Source of the DNA: Psychromonas sp. psych-6C06
Lineage (GTDB): Bacteria; Pseudomonadota; Gammaproteobacteria; Enterobacterales; Psychromonadaceae
Direction of reading: 5' to 3'
DNA: 64,000 nucleotides
NCBI RefSeq assembly: GCF_002835465.1
Contig: NZ_PIZM01000009.1
Coordinates: 62,001 to 126,000 of the forward strand
In this document: piece by piece, positions 1-9,750 of the stretch
How positions within the stretch are numbered: position 1 is the stretch's first letter
Layout of the letters: each line of letters opens with the position of its first letter
Notes under the pieces: model-generated
Database searches by the model: none
What the model was told of the DNA's origin: nothing
The model's input: the letters and a program-made list of their open reading frames with translations, nothing else
Made by a program: the position numbers and the translations under genes

Positions 1-121
1 TCCTGATTTAGTTGCCCCTTGCTCTGAGGTATTAGCTTTGGGGCATAATGTCCTTGATTCATTAACGATGGTGCCACAGCAGTTAACTAAACATGGCGTT
101 CTATCTCAGGGCATAGCTTAA
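1..121 (+). CDS. 3' end of an unidentified gene (partial)
   Basis: One frame is open from the left edge to a TAA at 119-121 and encodes about 39 residues, ending in TMVPQQLTKHGVLSQGIA. The body lies outside the window. I do not recognise the family from this tail. Its last 35 bases overlap the 3' end of the convergent HDOD gene, so the two genes would meet tail to tail. The open frame is short and could be chance, but nothing else explains the left edge. Confidence is low because only the C-terminus is visible. Confidence 0.35.
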   Translation, partial: PDLVAPCSEVLALGHNVLDSLTMVPQQLTKHGVLSQGIA

Positions 122-989
122 TAAAGTCTAGCCATATTTGTTTATCGATAGACATCTTTGTTAAAAGGTTATCAATAATTTTTTCGTCTAACCCCTTCTT
201 CTTCGTCAGAAGGTAGGTTTCACTTAGCAGATTACTTTTATATAAAAGTGTCGCCAGTGCTGATTCATGAATATTGTGATGTGCTTGCAGGGCATCGCAA
301 TAAAGTACTGGTAGGCCCCATTCCTGAGCAATAAAAAAAGAGATGTCTGCTGACATTTCAGACATCAACTCCTTGAAGGTGCGTGTACCCGGTGTGCTAC
401 CAGGGGGCTCGGTACGCAAGGCTTCACATAGGCAATTAAAAATAATGATTTTGCCCACATCATGAATCAATCCTAAAAAGTAGGCATCAAACTCATCTTC
501 ATTTTCAGCTTTTGCCAACTCCCGGCATAAAAAAGCACATTGCATTGAGTGTATCCAGATCTGTTTACCAAACATTTTGTAATAGATAGGGGCTACCGGG
601 CGAATTTTTTCTAATAAGATGGTGGTTGAAATACTGGCTATCGCTTTAACCCCAATTAATGAAACCGCTTTGGGCAAAGAGGTCACTTCGCCTTCACCCG
701 TGAAATAGAGTGCTGAATTGGCTACTTTCAACACTTCAATAGCAAGTGAAGGATCTTTTTCAATCACTAATGCAATATCTAAAAACTTTGCGTTGTCATT
801 TTTTAATGTATCGATAAGTTCTAATAATACTGCTGGTAATGGTGGGATTCGAGCGCTTAATTGCTCACTATCGTTAAGAATAAACCTAACATTCTCTAAT
901 GCTTTTTGCTCAACAGGGTTGATTTCAGTACTGAGTTGCTCTGGACCAAACATCGCATCATAAAAAGCACTGGAAAGTTTTCGTTGCAC
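87..989 (-). CDS. HDOD-domain signalling protein
   Basis: A protein of about 300 aa. After a 60-residue leader comes an HDOD domain, recognisable by IPPLPAVLLELIDTLKN, then KDPSLAIEVLKVANSALYF, then SLPKAVSLIGVKAI. A later GLIHDVGKI keeps an HD pair. HDOD proteins are catalytically doubtful relatives of HD-GYP phosphodiesterases and act in signalling, motility or cell-cycle control; the partner here is unknown. The frame is open to a TTG at 1028, but I prefer the GTG at 987-989 because AAGGA lies eight bases before it. A chemoreceptor gene diverges from it. A second, differently built HDOD gene lies at 46554. Confidence 0.85.
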   Translation of the reverse strand: MQRKLSSAFYDAMFGPEQLSTEINPVEQKALENVRFILNDSEQLSARIPPLPAVLLELIDTLKNDNAKFLDIALVIEKDPSLAIEVLKVANSALYFTGEGEVTSLPKAVSLIGVKAIASISTTILLEKIRPVAPIYYKMFGKQIWIHSMQCAFLCRELAKAENEDEFDAYFLGLIHDVGKIIIFNCLCEALRTEPPGSTPGTRTFKELMSEMSADISFFIAQEWGLPVLYCDALQAHHNIHESALATLLYKSNLLSETYLLTKKKGLDEKIIDNLLTKMSIDKQIWLDFIKLCPEIERHV

Positions 990-1177
990 GTAATGTATCC
1001 TTGAAAATAAATTATGAGTGTAATACAAACTCAGTGTTTTATTGTTTTTTTGATGTATATTGCTGAGAAAATGAAGTTATTTTGATTAACTGTGAGCAAT
1101 GATATTGGCAATAATATTCAAGTATCTCTATGATTTGTCGATATATAATTATCTATTTTTTATCTGTGGGGTGTGAT

Positions 1178-2815
1178 GTGTTATCAAAAATAAGTTTAAG
1201 AGCCAAAATGGCTTTGCCGGTGTCATTAGTGTCTATTTTGTTTGTCGCCATTTTAGTGAATGTTTGGTTAGCCTTTAACGATTTGGAAGATTCAGATAGA
1301 TTGCAAAATGAGCAAGTAAAACCTGTTTTATCGCAACTGAATGATGGTTATCGCGATCTTTATCAGATTATGTCCTATACCACTGCCATCGTTTTAGCAG
1401 ATGGCGATCCTAATTTAATTCGTTACTATAAAACCGAGTTCGCTGATGAATTAGAAAAAATAGGCGCTCGCTTAAATGCTCCGCAGAGATTAATCGACTC
1501 AGGGTTTATTGCCCCTCAAAACAATGCTGTCATGCAAAAGCTACGTGATGATTTGCAAGCCTCATTAAATTTGTATGAAGGTTTTTTCGAGCTATCAAAT
1601 GGCTATGAGTCTTATTACGTAAAACATCAATTACAACTTAAATCCCTTTTTGATGAAATAAGAGATGGCATTAAAACGCTTTCTGAGCGTATTGAGCAAG
1701 CGGAAAATAAGCTCCAACAAGAGAAACAAAATTACGTTAAACGAACCACGATTATTATGGAATTAGGTGGGTTGATAGCAGTTATTCTATCCGTCATATT
1801 AACATGGTTTTTATCAGGCTTAATTATTGCGCCTATTCAACGCTTGAGTCGCGCAATGAAGGATATTTCTCAAGGCGATGGCGATTTAACGGCACGTGTT
1901 CAGGTTGAAACAGAAGATGAAATCGGCAGGCTTGCTCGTGCCTTTAATGATTTCATGGAAAAAATTCATCGTACTATTTCAGAGGTTGTTGAAGCTTCAC
2001 AGCAAGTACGTAATGAGATGGATAATATTGGCAATGTAACCCAGTCTATTTCTGCTGGTGCGAGTGAGCAACAACAGGAAAGTGATGCTGTAGCGACAGC
2101 TGTCCATGAAATGAGTGCAACCAGTGATACTGTCAGTAGTCATGCTAATGAAGCCGCTAGTGCCTCACAAAGTGCAAGTGATGAAGCAAATAATGCTAAA
2201 TTGGTGTTAGGTGAAACAGTGGTTTCAATTCAATCGCTTTCAACTGAGATAGCACAGGCTGGCGATGTTATTAATACGCTTGAAAATGATGTAAAAGATA
2301 TCAGCTCGATTTTAGATGTTATTCGTGGCATTGCAGACCAAACAAACCTGTTAGCGTTAAATGCAGCTATTGAGGCTGCCCGTGCTGGTGAGCAGGGACG
2401 CGGTTTTGCTGTGGTTGCTGACGAAGTGCGCTCTCTTGCGAGTAAAACGCAAGATAGCACTGGTGAGATTCAGAGCATGATTGAGAAGTTGCAAAATGGT
2501 GCACAGCACGCTGTTAAAGTGATGACCTCTTCACAAACCAATGGCCAAGAAACAGTACAGCAAGCAGATATTGCTGGTAACTCTTTAGATGCAATTGCAG
2601 GAGCAATCAGTGTTATTAATGATATGAACATTCAGATTGCTACCGCTGCAACGCAACAGAGTCAGGTTAGTGAAGATGTTAATGTGAATGTCCAACGCAT
2701 TGCTGAAAATAGTCATCAGGTTGTTGGTATTGTTTCAGATGCAGAAAAAGCATGTAAAGCATTAGGTACACAATGTAGTAAGCTTGATAAGTTGGTTGCG
2801 CAGTTTAAAGTATAA
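1178..2815 (+). CDS. Methyl-accepting chemotaxis protein
   Basis: A transmembrane chemoreceptor of about 545 aa. It has an N-terminal membrane helix (MALPVSLVSILFVAILVNVW), a periplasmic helical sensor of about 150 residues, and a second membrane helix starting near MELGGLIAVILSVILTWFL. A HAMP linker follows (PIQRLSRAMKDISQGDGDL), then the long cytoplasmic coiled coil whose hairpin tip contains [20 protein letters not shown] and [13 protein letters not shown], near residue 385 onward. This tip binds CheA and CheW. The ligand cannot be read from the sequence. An upstream ATG at 1130 would add 16 odd hydrophobic residues; the GTG at 1178 has a GGGG-rich stretch just upstream and puts the basic LSKISLRAK before the helix, as is usual. 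A strong terminator follows. Confidence 0.93.
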   Translation: MLSKISLRAKMALPVSLVSILFVAILVNVWLAFNDLEDSDRLQNEQVKPVLSQLNDGYRDLYQIMSYTTAIVLADGDPNLIRYYKTEFADELEKIGARLNAPQRLIDSGFIAPQNNAVMQKLRDDLQASLNLYEGFFELSNGYESYYVKHQLQLKSLFDEIRDGIKTLSERIEQAENKLQQEKQNYVKRTTIIMELGGLIAVILSVILTWFLSGLIIAPIQRLSRAMKDISQGDGDLTARVQVETEDEIGRLARAFNDFMEKIHRTISEVVEASQQVRNEMDNIGNVTQSISAGASEQQQESDAVATAVHEMSATSDTVSSHANEAASASQSASDEANNAKLVLGETVVSIQSLSTEIAQAGDVINTLENDVKDISSILDVIRGIADQTNLLALNAAIEAARAGEQGRGFAVVADEVRSLASKTQDSTGEIQSMIEKLQNGAQHAVKVMTSSQTNGQETVQQADIAGNSLDAIAGAISVINDMNIQIATAATQQSQVSEDVNVNVQRIAENSHQVVGIVSDAEKACKALGTQCSKLDKLVAQFKV

Positions 2816-2839
2816 ACATCGCTGTTATGGTGAACTATT

Positions 2840-2862
2840 AAGGAGGCTTAGCCTCCTTTTTT
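2840..2862 (+). terminator. Intrinsic terminator of the chemoreceptor gene
   Basis: Seven-base stem AGGAGGC (2841-2847) with GCCTCCT (2851-2857), a TTA loop and a run of T to 2862. It lies 25 bases after the chemoreceptor stop codon. Confidence 0.85.
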
Positions 2863-2923
2863 AATAGGCTTTTGGGTGGCTCTTCCATTACCAGAACTGA
2901 GGTTAACTACTTTGTCATTGCGA

Positions 2924-3577
2924 TTACAAGCCAATACTATCGAGTATTTCTAAAAATACTTCCTCTCTTTGTTTACTAGTAAGTTTTGGATATAAGCGAC
3001 ATAGGCGAATTGCTTGTGAAAATTTATTTTTACCTAAAACGCTTAATACACGTGTAAATAACTCCTCATCTAAAAAAAAAGTTTTAACAGCATGGGTAAC
3101 CGCATCGTTTAAGCAAGGATAATGAATGCCGTCAAACTCAAACTGTTCATTGTCTAACTCAGCAATTAATTGATCGTTATTAATGACCACTGGCCAACCT
3201 TGATAGTTGATGCGTGCTTGCATCATTTTAAACATTGGCCAAGCACTGCGTTTAAAGCCTTCAAAGGCACTGCCTTCGAGCTCAGACTCGAGAAGCTCTT
3301 GCTCAGTCCAATTCGAGCCAATGCTTAATACTTTTTGGTGTTTTTTAACGAGTGCTTGTTTAATCGCATCACGGTAAGCAAAAACTGAAGTAAACGCGGT
3401 ACGTTTTACAATAGATGCACACTCTTTACAGCTCGGCAAAAAAATTGCTTTATGAGTAACGATATTGCTTTCATATTCTTTTCTCGGAAAGCAGATATTT
3501 TTATCATCAGGCTCACCACAAAACCAACAGGTGTTGCGAAAGTTAAAAGGTATTTCGATGGCTGTATAACTGTTCAT
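2924..3577 (-). CDS. Hypothetical protein with an N-terminal Cys4 motif
   Basis: A 217-aa protein. Residues 18-21 read CWFC and a second pair CKEC lies near residue 52, together suggesting a zinc-binding site like those that open HNH-type or zinc-ribbon proteins. No HNH catalytic motif is visible. The rest is mixed alpha/beta with no membrane segment and ends in a helical region with KLTSKQREEVFLEIL. I recognise it only as a conserved-looking hypothetical. It stands alone between the chemoreceptor terminator and a 540-base gap. ATG start at 3577. Confidence 0.7.
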   Translation of the reverse strand: MNSYTAIEIPFNFRNTCWFCGEPDDKNICFPRKEYESNIVTHKAIFLPSCKECASIVKRTAFTSVFAYRDAIKQALVKKHQKVLSIGSNWTEQELLESELEGSAFEGFKRSAWPMFKMMQARINYQGWPVVINNDQLIAELDNEQFEFDGIHYPCLNDAVTHAVKTFFLDEELFTRVLSVLGKNKFSQAIRLCRLYPKLTSKQREEVFLEILDSIGL

Positions 3578-4090
3578 TATATATTTGCTCTTGATGAAGG
3601 ATGCAGGGAGTTTACCCTTGTTACTTTTCTCACATCAACCGATAGTATAAATCTCCCAAATAGTATTAATTATCATTTGCATTTGGTTTTTTGTTTTGTT
3701 ACTATCTTTTTTGTTGATTGGGTGCCTTGCACAGCATCTTGTTAACTGCTTTGGTTAGCTAGAAACCTGCCTAAATCCTTCGGGCAGGTTTTTAGCCAAA
3801 GGCTATCATCGACTTGATTTTTTAGCCTATTTTAGCTTCCCACACAACACTCATCCCTTTTCTAGAAATAAATAGCAGATCTATTTCACTGGCTAAAGAA
3901 GCCGATCTCGTCGTTAAAAACTATTTAAATAGAACAAACGTTTACCTCAAATTCCGCCTTGAGTTAAGTCACTTTTCCTGGGCAAAATTGAGTTAACAGA
4001 TTTAATTAGATTGGAATTATTAGGTTTGAATATCTGAGATGGTGAATATTTTATTGATGGGTAATGAGTTGCTTGTAAAGATAAACAGAT
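3578..4090. other. Gene-poor spacer
   Basis: About 510 bases with no convincing gene. A small + strand reading frame reaching 3745 has no ribosome-binding site and a biased residue content, so I leave it out. The only clear structure is the + strand terminator at 3763-3793, which follows no + strand gene. The stretch 3840-4010 contains short AT-rich inverted segments but nothing I can name. Confidence 0.5.
3763..3793 (+). terminator. Orphan intrinsic terminator
   Basis: Nine-base stem AAACCTGCC (3763-3771) with GGCAGGTTT (3783-3791), followed by T's. It points rightward but no + strand protein gene lies directly upstream, so it may end an unannotated small RNA or an antisense transcript. Confidence 0.6.
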
Positions 4091-4113
4091 GAAGGCGAGA
4101 GCTGCTCGCCTTC
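4091..4113 (-). terminator. Hairpin after the diguanylate cyclase gene
   Basis: Perfect nine-base stem GAAGGCGAG (4091-4099) with CTCGCCTTC (4105-4113) and a five-base loop, six bases after the stop codon on the minus strand. The T tract after it is weak. Confidence 0.6.
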
Positions 4114-4119
4114 TGAAAG

Positions 4120-5439
4120 TTAATCGGCTGCTTGTACTTGGTTGCGTCCGTTAGTTTTAGCCCTATATAGTGCGTTGTCTGCGCGCTCTAAAAATGAAGC
4201 TGTAGACTCATGTCGATGTAACTCAGCTACGCCAAAGCTCGCCGTTGTATTAATGCCTGCTAATAATGGCTTTTCAGCGATTAGCTTACATAGTTTTTGA
4301 GCTAGATTGATGGCTTTATCTCGTTTAGTGTCCATACATAGAATAATAAACTCTTCGCCTCCCCAGCGGGCAAACTTATCTTTTTGACGAATATTTTCAT
4401 TAATGGTGCGCCCGAATTGAATTAGAAGATCATCTCCGACAGAGTGACCATGCTCATCATTAATACGTTTGAAAAAATCAATATCAATAAAAATAAGGCT
4501 AAATGGGATACGCTGTGCGTGTGCTTTCTCTTCACATTCAATCAGGTACTTACTTAAGCCTACTCGGTTTCTTAATCCTGTCAGAGCATCACGCTTGGCT
4601 AATTTTTCTAGCTCTTGTTTTTCTAGTTGTAATGCAGCCATCACTTCATTCTGTTTTAGTTGTTGGCTTTTAGATTGGCGGAGGCGTGAACGGAAAGATT
4701 TAAGTTGAACTAATAGTGCGATAACTGCGCTACCAAACCACATTGCAATAATTGAAAATAGAATATTTTCTTTACTAATTAGGTTGTAACGAAAGGTAAC
4801 TTCTTTTACGAGAATAGTTATCTCCCCTTCATCAACTAGCCCGCCAGAAGCAACCGTTAGTAGTGGACTATTGCTAATTTCTACACCACGTAATTCTAGC
4901 GGAATATCACGAGCCTGTAGCCACCATGAAACAACATTGAAGTCTTTGATAGGTATGAATTTTCCGTTCGGATAATCATTTGGGGAGTACTCCACTTCGT
5001 TTATTTTTAAGGAGTTTCCATCGGTGTATAGGTTGGTGTAGAGCGGGTTGTAGTTACGAATATAAAAACGTATTTGATCGTTTGCTTCACCCATTGTACT
5101 GATATTAAGAAAGACCTCTGTATATGCGGAAAGGTCCACTCCTTTTGCATAGTTGAATGCACCTTGATCTTCTCGTTCAGCTAAATGTAATTTTAACTCG
5201 CAATATGGCCACTGGTATTCCAGACTAATATTACACTTAAGCATAATACCTTCGTCAGTGTAAGTAATATCAGCAGTTGTTTGCCCGCCTTGTGATAGAT
5301 CGGTATTTAATCCCATCTGCTCTTGACGAGTAAGATCAACGCTATACGTCTTGTAAATCCCATTTTCATAGGCGAAAAGAGCTATAATTGTCGCACTAAT
5401 TAGTATCAGTAGAGAAATAGTTCTCAGGCTGGAATTCAT
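4120..5439 (-). CDS. Membrane-bound diguanylate cyclase (GGDEF)
   Basis: A 439-aa enzyme predicted to make cyclic di-GMP from two GTP. A membrane helix at residues 8-25 is followed by a periplasmic sensor of about 200 residues, a second helix near 230-250 (ILFSIIAMWFGSAVIALLVQL), a coiled coil rich in Q, E and K, and a GGDEF domain from about residue 283 (LAKRDALTGLRNR). The active-site loop reads RWGGEEFIILC. An RQKD five residues before GGEEF fits the RxxD inhibitory site, so product inhibition is likely. The sensor resembles jelly-roll sensors seen before some GGDEF domains, but I cannot name its ligand. Single gene between two hairpins. Confidence 0.93.
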   Translation of the reverse strand: MNSSLRTISLLILISATIIALFAYENGIYKTYSVDLTRQEQMGLNTDLSQGGQTTADITYTDEGIMLKCNISLEYQWPYCELKLHLAEREDQGAFNYAKGVDLSAYTEVFLNISTMGEANDQIRFYIRNYNPLYTNLYTDGNSLKINEVEYSPNDYPNGKFIPIKDFNVVSWWLQARDIPLELRGVEISNSPLLTVASGGLVDEGEITILVKEVTFRYNLISKENILFSIIAMWFGSAVIALLVQLKSFRSRLRQSKSQQLKQNEVMAALQLEKQELEKLAKRDALTGLRNRVGLSKYLIECEEKAHAQRIPFSLIFIDIDFFKRINDEHGHSVGDDLLIQFGRTINENIRQKDKFARWGGEEFIILCMDTKRDKAINLAQKLCKLIAEKPLLAGINTTASFGVAELHRHESTASFLERADNALYRAKTNGRNQVQAAD

Positions 5440-5566
5440 TTGCAGGCCTTTTATCTAGCATAAAGATCAAAATAAAGGTATAGATTAAAGTGCTAAGCAA
5501 TCAAATTCAACGCTTTGATAGCATAAGTATGAGTTAGGTAGATTTTATATTTATATTGTTTATTTT

Positions 5567-5595
5567 AGCCCCTATTTTGATACTGAATAGGGGCT
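5567..5595 (-). terminator. Hairpin 3' of glmS
   Basis: Ten-base stem AGCCCCTATT (5567-5576) with AATAGGGGCT (5586-5595), 12 bases after the glmS stop. The base after the stem on the minus strand is A-rich rather than T-rich, so it is a stable 3' hairpin but an imperfect terminator. Confidence 0.5.
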
Positions 5596-5607
5596 TTGAC
5601 AGCATGC

Positions 5608-7443
5608 CTATTCGACGGTAACTGCCTTGGCTAGGTTTCGTGGTTGGTCAACATCTGTTCCTTTGATTAATGCAACGTGATAAGAAAGTAGTTGCATTGG
5701 TATCGTGTAAAAGATTGGCGCGATAATATCGTCTACATGAGGTAGAGAGATGATTTTCATGCCATCGCAGGCCTCAAAACCAGAATTTTCATCCGCAAAT
5801 ACATACAAGAGCCCACCACGTGCGCGTACCTCCTCTACATTGGATTTGAGTTTTTCCAACAGATCATTGCTTGGCGCGATAACGACGACTGGCATATCTG
5901 CATCCACAAGTGCTAGCGGGCCATGCTTTAGTTCACCTGCTGCATAAGCTTCAGCATGAATATAAGAGATCTCTTTTAGTTTTAATGATGCTTCCATGGC
6001 AATTGGGTAATATTCACCGCGCCCAAGAAATAGAGTGTGTTGCTTATCTGCAAAATCGATGGCTAGTTGTTCAATTTCGCTATCAAAAGTCAGTGCTTTT
6101 GATATGTCAGAAGGTAAGCTGTGTAGCGCTTTAACAATATTTTCCTCCTGTTGTCTGTTTATCTTACCCTGTTCTTTACCTATTGCAGTTACCAGCATTA
6201 GCATTGCTGCTAGTTGAGTGGTGAAGGCTTTGGTAGAAGCAACACCAATTTCTGTACCTGCACGAGTCATAAAGGCGAGGTCCGATTCGCGCACTAAAGA
6301 GGAACCTGAAACATTACAAATAGTCATTGCTGACATGTAACCTTTTTGTTTGGCTAAACGTAATGCAGCTAAGGTATCCGCTGTTTCACCCGATTGCGAT
6401 AGGGTAAGCAATAAACTATTGGGGCGCACAACAAATTCTCGATAACGAAACTCTGATGCTATCTCTACGTCACAACTTACTCCCGCCAATGCTTCAAACC
6501 AATAACGAGCAGTCATGCCGGAGTTGTAAGATGTACCACAGGCGATGATTTGTATATGCTCTACTTTCGATAAAATCTCTTTCGCCCCTGTTCCAATACT
6601 CTCAACTAATACGCTGTTTTTACTGAGGCGTCCTTCCATCACATTGGTTAATGCACTTGGTTGTTCAAAAATTTCTTTTTGCATAAAGTGGCGGTATTTC
6701 CCTTTGTCACCTGCATCATGCTCAATTTGTGATTCATGAATTTCGCGGGAGACTTGATCTCCGTTAATATCGAATACTGTTACGCTATGGCGTGTTATCT
6801 CAGCCACGTCACCCTCTTCTAAAAACATAAAGCGACGAGTTACATTTAATAATGCTAACTGGTCAGAGGCAATAAAGTTTTCGCCAATTCCTAAACCAAT
6901 AACAAGCGGGCTTCCTGAGCGCGCGACGACTAAGCGACTTGGATCGCGACGATCCATTGCGACTGTACCGTAGGCGCCTTGAAGTTGTTGTGCGGTTTTT
7001 TGTAGTGCTTCCTGTAAATTTTCCGACTGACGTAACTCCCACTCCAGTAAGTGGCCAATGACTTCGGTATCGGTTTGTGATGTAAACTGATACCCACGGT
7101 TACGTAGGGTGTCGCGTAAACTTTCGTAATTTTCAATAATGCCATTATGGACAATTGCAATATCATTACCGGACATATGTGGGTGAGCGTTAATCTCAGA
7201 AGGCTCACCATGAGTTGCCCAGCGGGTATGAGCAATCCCTGTTCCACCGGCAATGGGGGCTGCTGAAAGGCCCTCTGAGAGCGCATTGACTTTCCCTAAA
7301 CGTCGTAATCGAATCAGTTCGTTATCGCTATTAACGATAGCAACGCCTGCGGAATCATAACCGCGGTACTCAAGTCGCTTTAATCCCTCAAGTAAAATAT
7401 CTGATACATCTCTTTGCGCTACAGCGCCAACAATTCCACACAT
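5608..7443 (-). CDS. glmS: Glutamine--fructose-6-phosphate aminotransferase
   Basis: Makes glucosamine 6-phosphate from fructose 6-phosphate and glutamine, the first step of amino-sugar supply for peptidoglycan and lipopolysaccharide. The 611 aa match the family length. The mature N-terminus CGIVGAV supplies the catalytic cysteine of the glutaminase domain, which also shows HTRWATHG and the NGIIENY segment. Two SIS isomerase domains follow ([35 protein letters not shown]) and the protein ends KAVTVE as is typical. glmU is not beside it here. The 225-base upstream gap shows no glmS ribozyme; enteric relatives control this gene with small RNAs, which cannot be judged from this window. Confidence 0.98.
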   Translation of the reverse strand: MCGIVGAVAQRDVSDILLEGLKRLEYRGYDSAGVAIVNSDNELIRLRRLGKVNALSEGLSAAPIAGGTGIAHTRWATHGEPSEINAHPHMSGNDIAIVHNGIIENYESLRDTLRNRGYQFTSQTDTEVIGHLLEWELRQSENLQEALQKTAQQLQGAYGTVAMDRRDPSRLVVARSGSPLVIGLGIGENFIASDQLALLNVTRRFMFLEEGDVAEITRHSVTVFDINGDQVSREIHESQIEHDAGDKGKYRHFMQKEIFEQPSALTNVMEGRLSKNSVLVESIGTGAKEILSKVEHIQIIACGTSYNSGMTARYWFEALAGVSCDVEIASEFRYREFVVRPNSLLLTLSQSGETADTLAALRLAKQKGYMSAMTICNVSGSSLVRESDLAFMTRAGTEIGVASTKAFTTQLAAMLMLVTAIGKEQGKINRQQEENIVKALHSLPSDISKALTFDSEIEQLAIDFADKQHTLFLGRGEYYPIAMEASLKLKEISYIHAEAYAAGELKHGPLALVDADMPVVVIAPSNDLLEKLKSNVEEVRARGGLLYVFADENSGFEACDGMKIISLPHVDDIIAPIFYTIPMQLLSYHVALIKGTDVDQPRNLAKAVTVE

Positions 7444-7680
7444 AGTAATTCTGCCTCATATAGTTAAGTGTTCAAATCAAAGATAAACCTGCATAAAAAT
7501 ATATATTAATGCAGGATAGTGCATTTTTAGGTAAATAAACACGCAAAATAAAATATTTTTTGCATGTTTTTTCTGATTTTTAGAAAATGATACTGAGATG
7601 CATGGCACATAATTTTTAAAGAGGGTCGCTAAATGAGAAATAACTGTTTAAAATAACAGTAACCTTTTGTGGAGAATTCG

Positions 7681-7935
7681 ATGTTTATTACCCAACTTAG
7701 CCAATTACTAATTTTACTGTGGAAACTATCATCGGTATTTGTGATCCCACTTATTATGATTGCGTATGTCATGTTAATGAGTCGTTATGATGCAAACTTT
7801 ACTTTTGCAGATTTAGATAAAGGAAAAAACATACATAAATGGTTGGTATTCGCTATCTACTTGGCTTACCTGCTTTTATGGAATCGAAGTAATAAATTTG
7901 TGACTGAATATCTTAAAAAGTTACAGTATTCATGA
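7681..7935 (+). CDS. Small two-helix membrane protein, coupled to rmuC
   Basis: An 84-aa protein with two hydrophobic segments (FVIPLIMIAYVMLM and WLVFAIYLAYLLLW) and a basic tail. I chose the ATG at 7681 because GGAG lies six bases upstream; an in-frame GTG at 7669 would place that sequence inside the gene. Its stop overlaps the rmuC start by four bases (ATGA), so translation is probably coupled. Family and function are not recognised. Confidence 0.7.
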   Translation: MFITQLSQLLILLWKLSSVFVIPLIMIAYVMLMSRYDANFTFADLDKGKNIHKWLVFAIYLAYLLLWNRSNKFVTEYLKKLQYS

Positions 7936-9248
7936 ACCTTACCCCCATCGAATTATCAATTTTAGCGACACTGGTCGTCTTGCTATTGCTCTCTTGTGCT
8001 TTGTACCTACGCACTAAAAGCCAGTTAACAACAACACAGTTGCTTCACCAACAAGAAAGTAACTTTCAACAATCACTACTGGAAAGTCGCTCGACAGAAT
8101 TAGAAGCATCAAAATTGTTGGTTGAAAGCTTACAATCTCAACAGAATAAATTAACAGCAAGATTGCGGGAATCGGAAGTACGTTTGCAGGCAGGAGAGCA
8201 ACGGTTGCGTGATCAATTAGCCAGTGAAGAAAAGTTGAGTGCACAATTTGAACTGCTTTCGCAACGTATTTTCAATGATAAATCGGCGCAGTTTAAGGCA
8301 CTTAATGAAGATAATTTAACGCAGTTATTAGCCCCTTTTAAAGTACAGTTAGAGGGGTTTAAGCAACAAGTGAATGCGTGTTATATGAGTGAAAGCAAAG
8401 AGCGCTATAATTTACAGGCTGAAATTAATAAATTGGCACAGCTTAATCAGATGATGCAACAGGAAACCAATAACCTAACCAATGCCTTGAAGGGAGATAA
8501 TAAACAGATGGGTAATTGGGGAGAAGTGGTCTTGCAACGTATTCTAGAAAACTCGGGACTACGTGAAGGGCACGAATATGAAACACAGGGGCATTATAAG
8601 AGCGAATCAGGGCAACGCTTTTTACCTGATGTAGTCGTTCATTTACCACAAAATAAAAATATTATCATTGATTCTAAAGTATCGCTGGTGGCCTATGAGC
8701 GTTATTTTAACAGTGATGATGTGAATGAGCAGCAAGAAGCGCTTAAGGCACATGCATTATCGGTGCGCCAGCATATCAAAGGGCTAGCCAAAAAAGATTA
8801 CCAAAATTTGATTGGTGCAAATAGCTTAGATTATGTACTGTTATTCGTTGCCGTGGAACCTGCATTTATTGTCGCCATTGAGCACGATCCCGAATTAGTG
8901 AAACTCGCATTAGATAATAACATTCTTCTTGCGAGCCCAACTAATTTAATGATTGCCCTTCGTACTATAGAAAACCTATGGCGCTTTGATTTACAGGAAA
9001 AAAATGGTCGTTTGATCTCAAATCAAGCCAGTAAGTTATACGATAAGCTACGCTTATTTAGTAATAACTTACTTGAAGTGGGTACTCAGCTGGGCAAGGC
9101 CCAGGATAGTTATGACCATGCTTTGAAGCAATTCAGTGAAGGTCGCGGTAATTTAATTGCGCAAGCAGAATCCCTGAAAACGATGGGGGTCACTGTGAAT
9201 AAACCACTCCCAGAGCAACTTGTTGAATTAGCAAAGGGAGAAAAGTGA
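7932..9248 (+). CDS. rmuC: DNA recombination protein RmuC
   Basis: A 438-aa RmuC family protein. An N-terminal membrane anchor (LSILATLVVLLLLSCALYL) is followed by a coiled coil to about residue 180 and the conserved nuclease-like core: GNWGEVVLQRILENSGLREG, then FLPDVVVHLPQNKNIIIDSK, then LLASPTNLMIALRTIENLWR. In E. coli RmuC limits inversions at short inverted repeats; the core belongs to the PD-(D/E)xK superfamily. The E, the D of LPDV and the DSK residues that would form the active site are present. Coupled to the upstream membrane protein and 13 bases from the next gene, so all three are likely one operon. Confidence 0.95.
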   Translation: MNLTPIELSILATLVVLLLLSCALYLRTKSQLTTTQLLHQQESNFQQSLLESRSTELEASKLLVESLQSQQNKLTARLRESEVRLQAGEQRLRDQLASEEKLSAQFELLSQRIFNDKSAQFKALNEDNLTQLLAPFKVQLEGFKQQVNACYMSESKERYNLQAEINKLAQLNQMMQQETNNLTNALKGDNKQMGNWGEVVLQRILENSGLREGHEYETQGHYKSESGQRFLPDVVVHLPQNKNIIIDSKVSLVAYERYFNSDDVNEQQEALKAHALSVRQHIKGLAKKDYQNLIGANSLDYVLLFVAVEPAFIVAIEHDPELVKLALDNNILLASPTNLMIALRTIENLWRFDLQEKNGRLISNQASKLYDKLRLFSNNLLEVGTQLGKAQDSYDHALKQFSEGRGNLIAQAESLKTMGVTVNKPLPEQLVELAKGEK

Positions 9249-9261
9249 TAAGAGAGGTAAT

Positions 9262-9750
9262 ATGATTCGAATCTATAAACCCGGAGAGCTTTCCAGCGGA
9301 TGGTCAGGTGTACGTGTTTCGGTTAGTGTTAATGGTAAGTCGAAACAAGCATATTTTTCATATTCAACCTATACCGACTCAAAGGCGTTACAACTTGCAC
9401 AAGATAAAGAGCGCCAGTTACTCAAACAACAACTCAAATATGCGCGTAATAATATCAAATCTAAGCGCTCCAATACCGGTTTTAAGGGGATTTCATTTAC
9501 CCATGAGGTCAAAGTGACAGAGAGCGGTAAGCGTTATAGTTACCCAGTGGTGACTTTTCAACATCGAAAAGATGGAGAGTTAACTTCAATGAAGTGGCGC
9601 ATAAATCAGAACTTAGAGATACCTAAAGCGATGTGGCAGGAGATCTGTTTGCGTGTTAAAAACAGCCGTACACTGAACGCAAAAACTTATGAGTATATGT
9701 TAGCTCATCGGCCTGATCCGAGCGCTCATTTTGGAGCTTACAAGCACTAA
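9262..9750 (+). CDS. Hypothetical protein with an AP2-like segment
   Basis: A 162-aa basic protein starting 13 bases after rmuC, with GAGAGGTAAT before the ATG. Residues 72-80 read RSNTGFKGI and are followed by strand-rich sequence with two aromatic positions (YSYPVVTFQHRK), the pattern of bacterial AP2-like DNA-binding domains (S/NTG-x-KGV...W/F). I infer possible DNA binding but cannot confirm the fold. There is no nuclease motif. The gene ends by overlapping the convergent trkH stop by four bases. Confidence 0.6.
   Translation: MIRIYKPGELSSGWSGVRVSVSVNGKSKQAYFSYSTYTDSKALQLAQDKERQLLKQQLKYARNNIKSKRSNTGFKGISFTHEVKVTESGKRYSYPVVTFQHRKDGELTSMKWRINQNLEIPKAMWQEICLRVKNSRTLNAKTYEYMLAHRPDPSAHFGAYKH

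Noticed and set aside
3452-3745. 97-residue + strand frame
   Set aside because: It is mostly antisense to the zinc-motif gene, has no ribosome-binding site and odd composition.
7444-7680. Possible glmS ribozyme or riboswitch before glmS
   Set aside because: No ribozyme core is visible and the class is not expected in this group.
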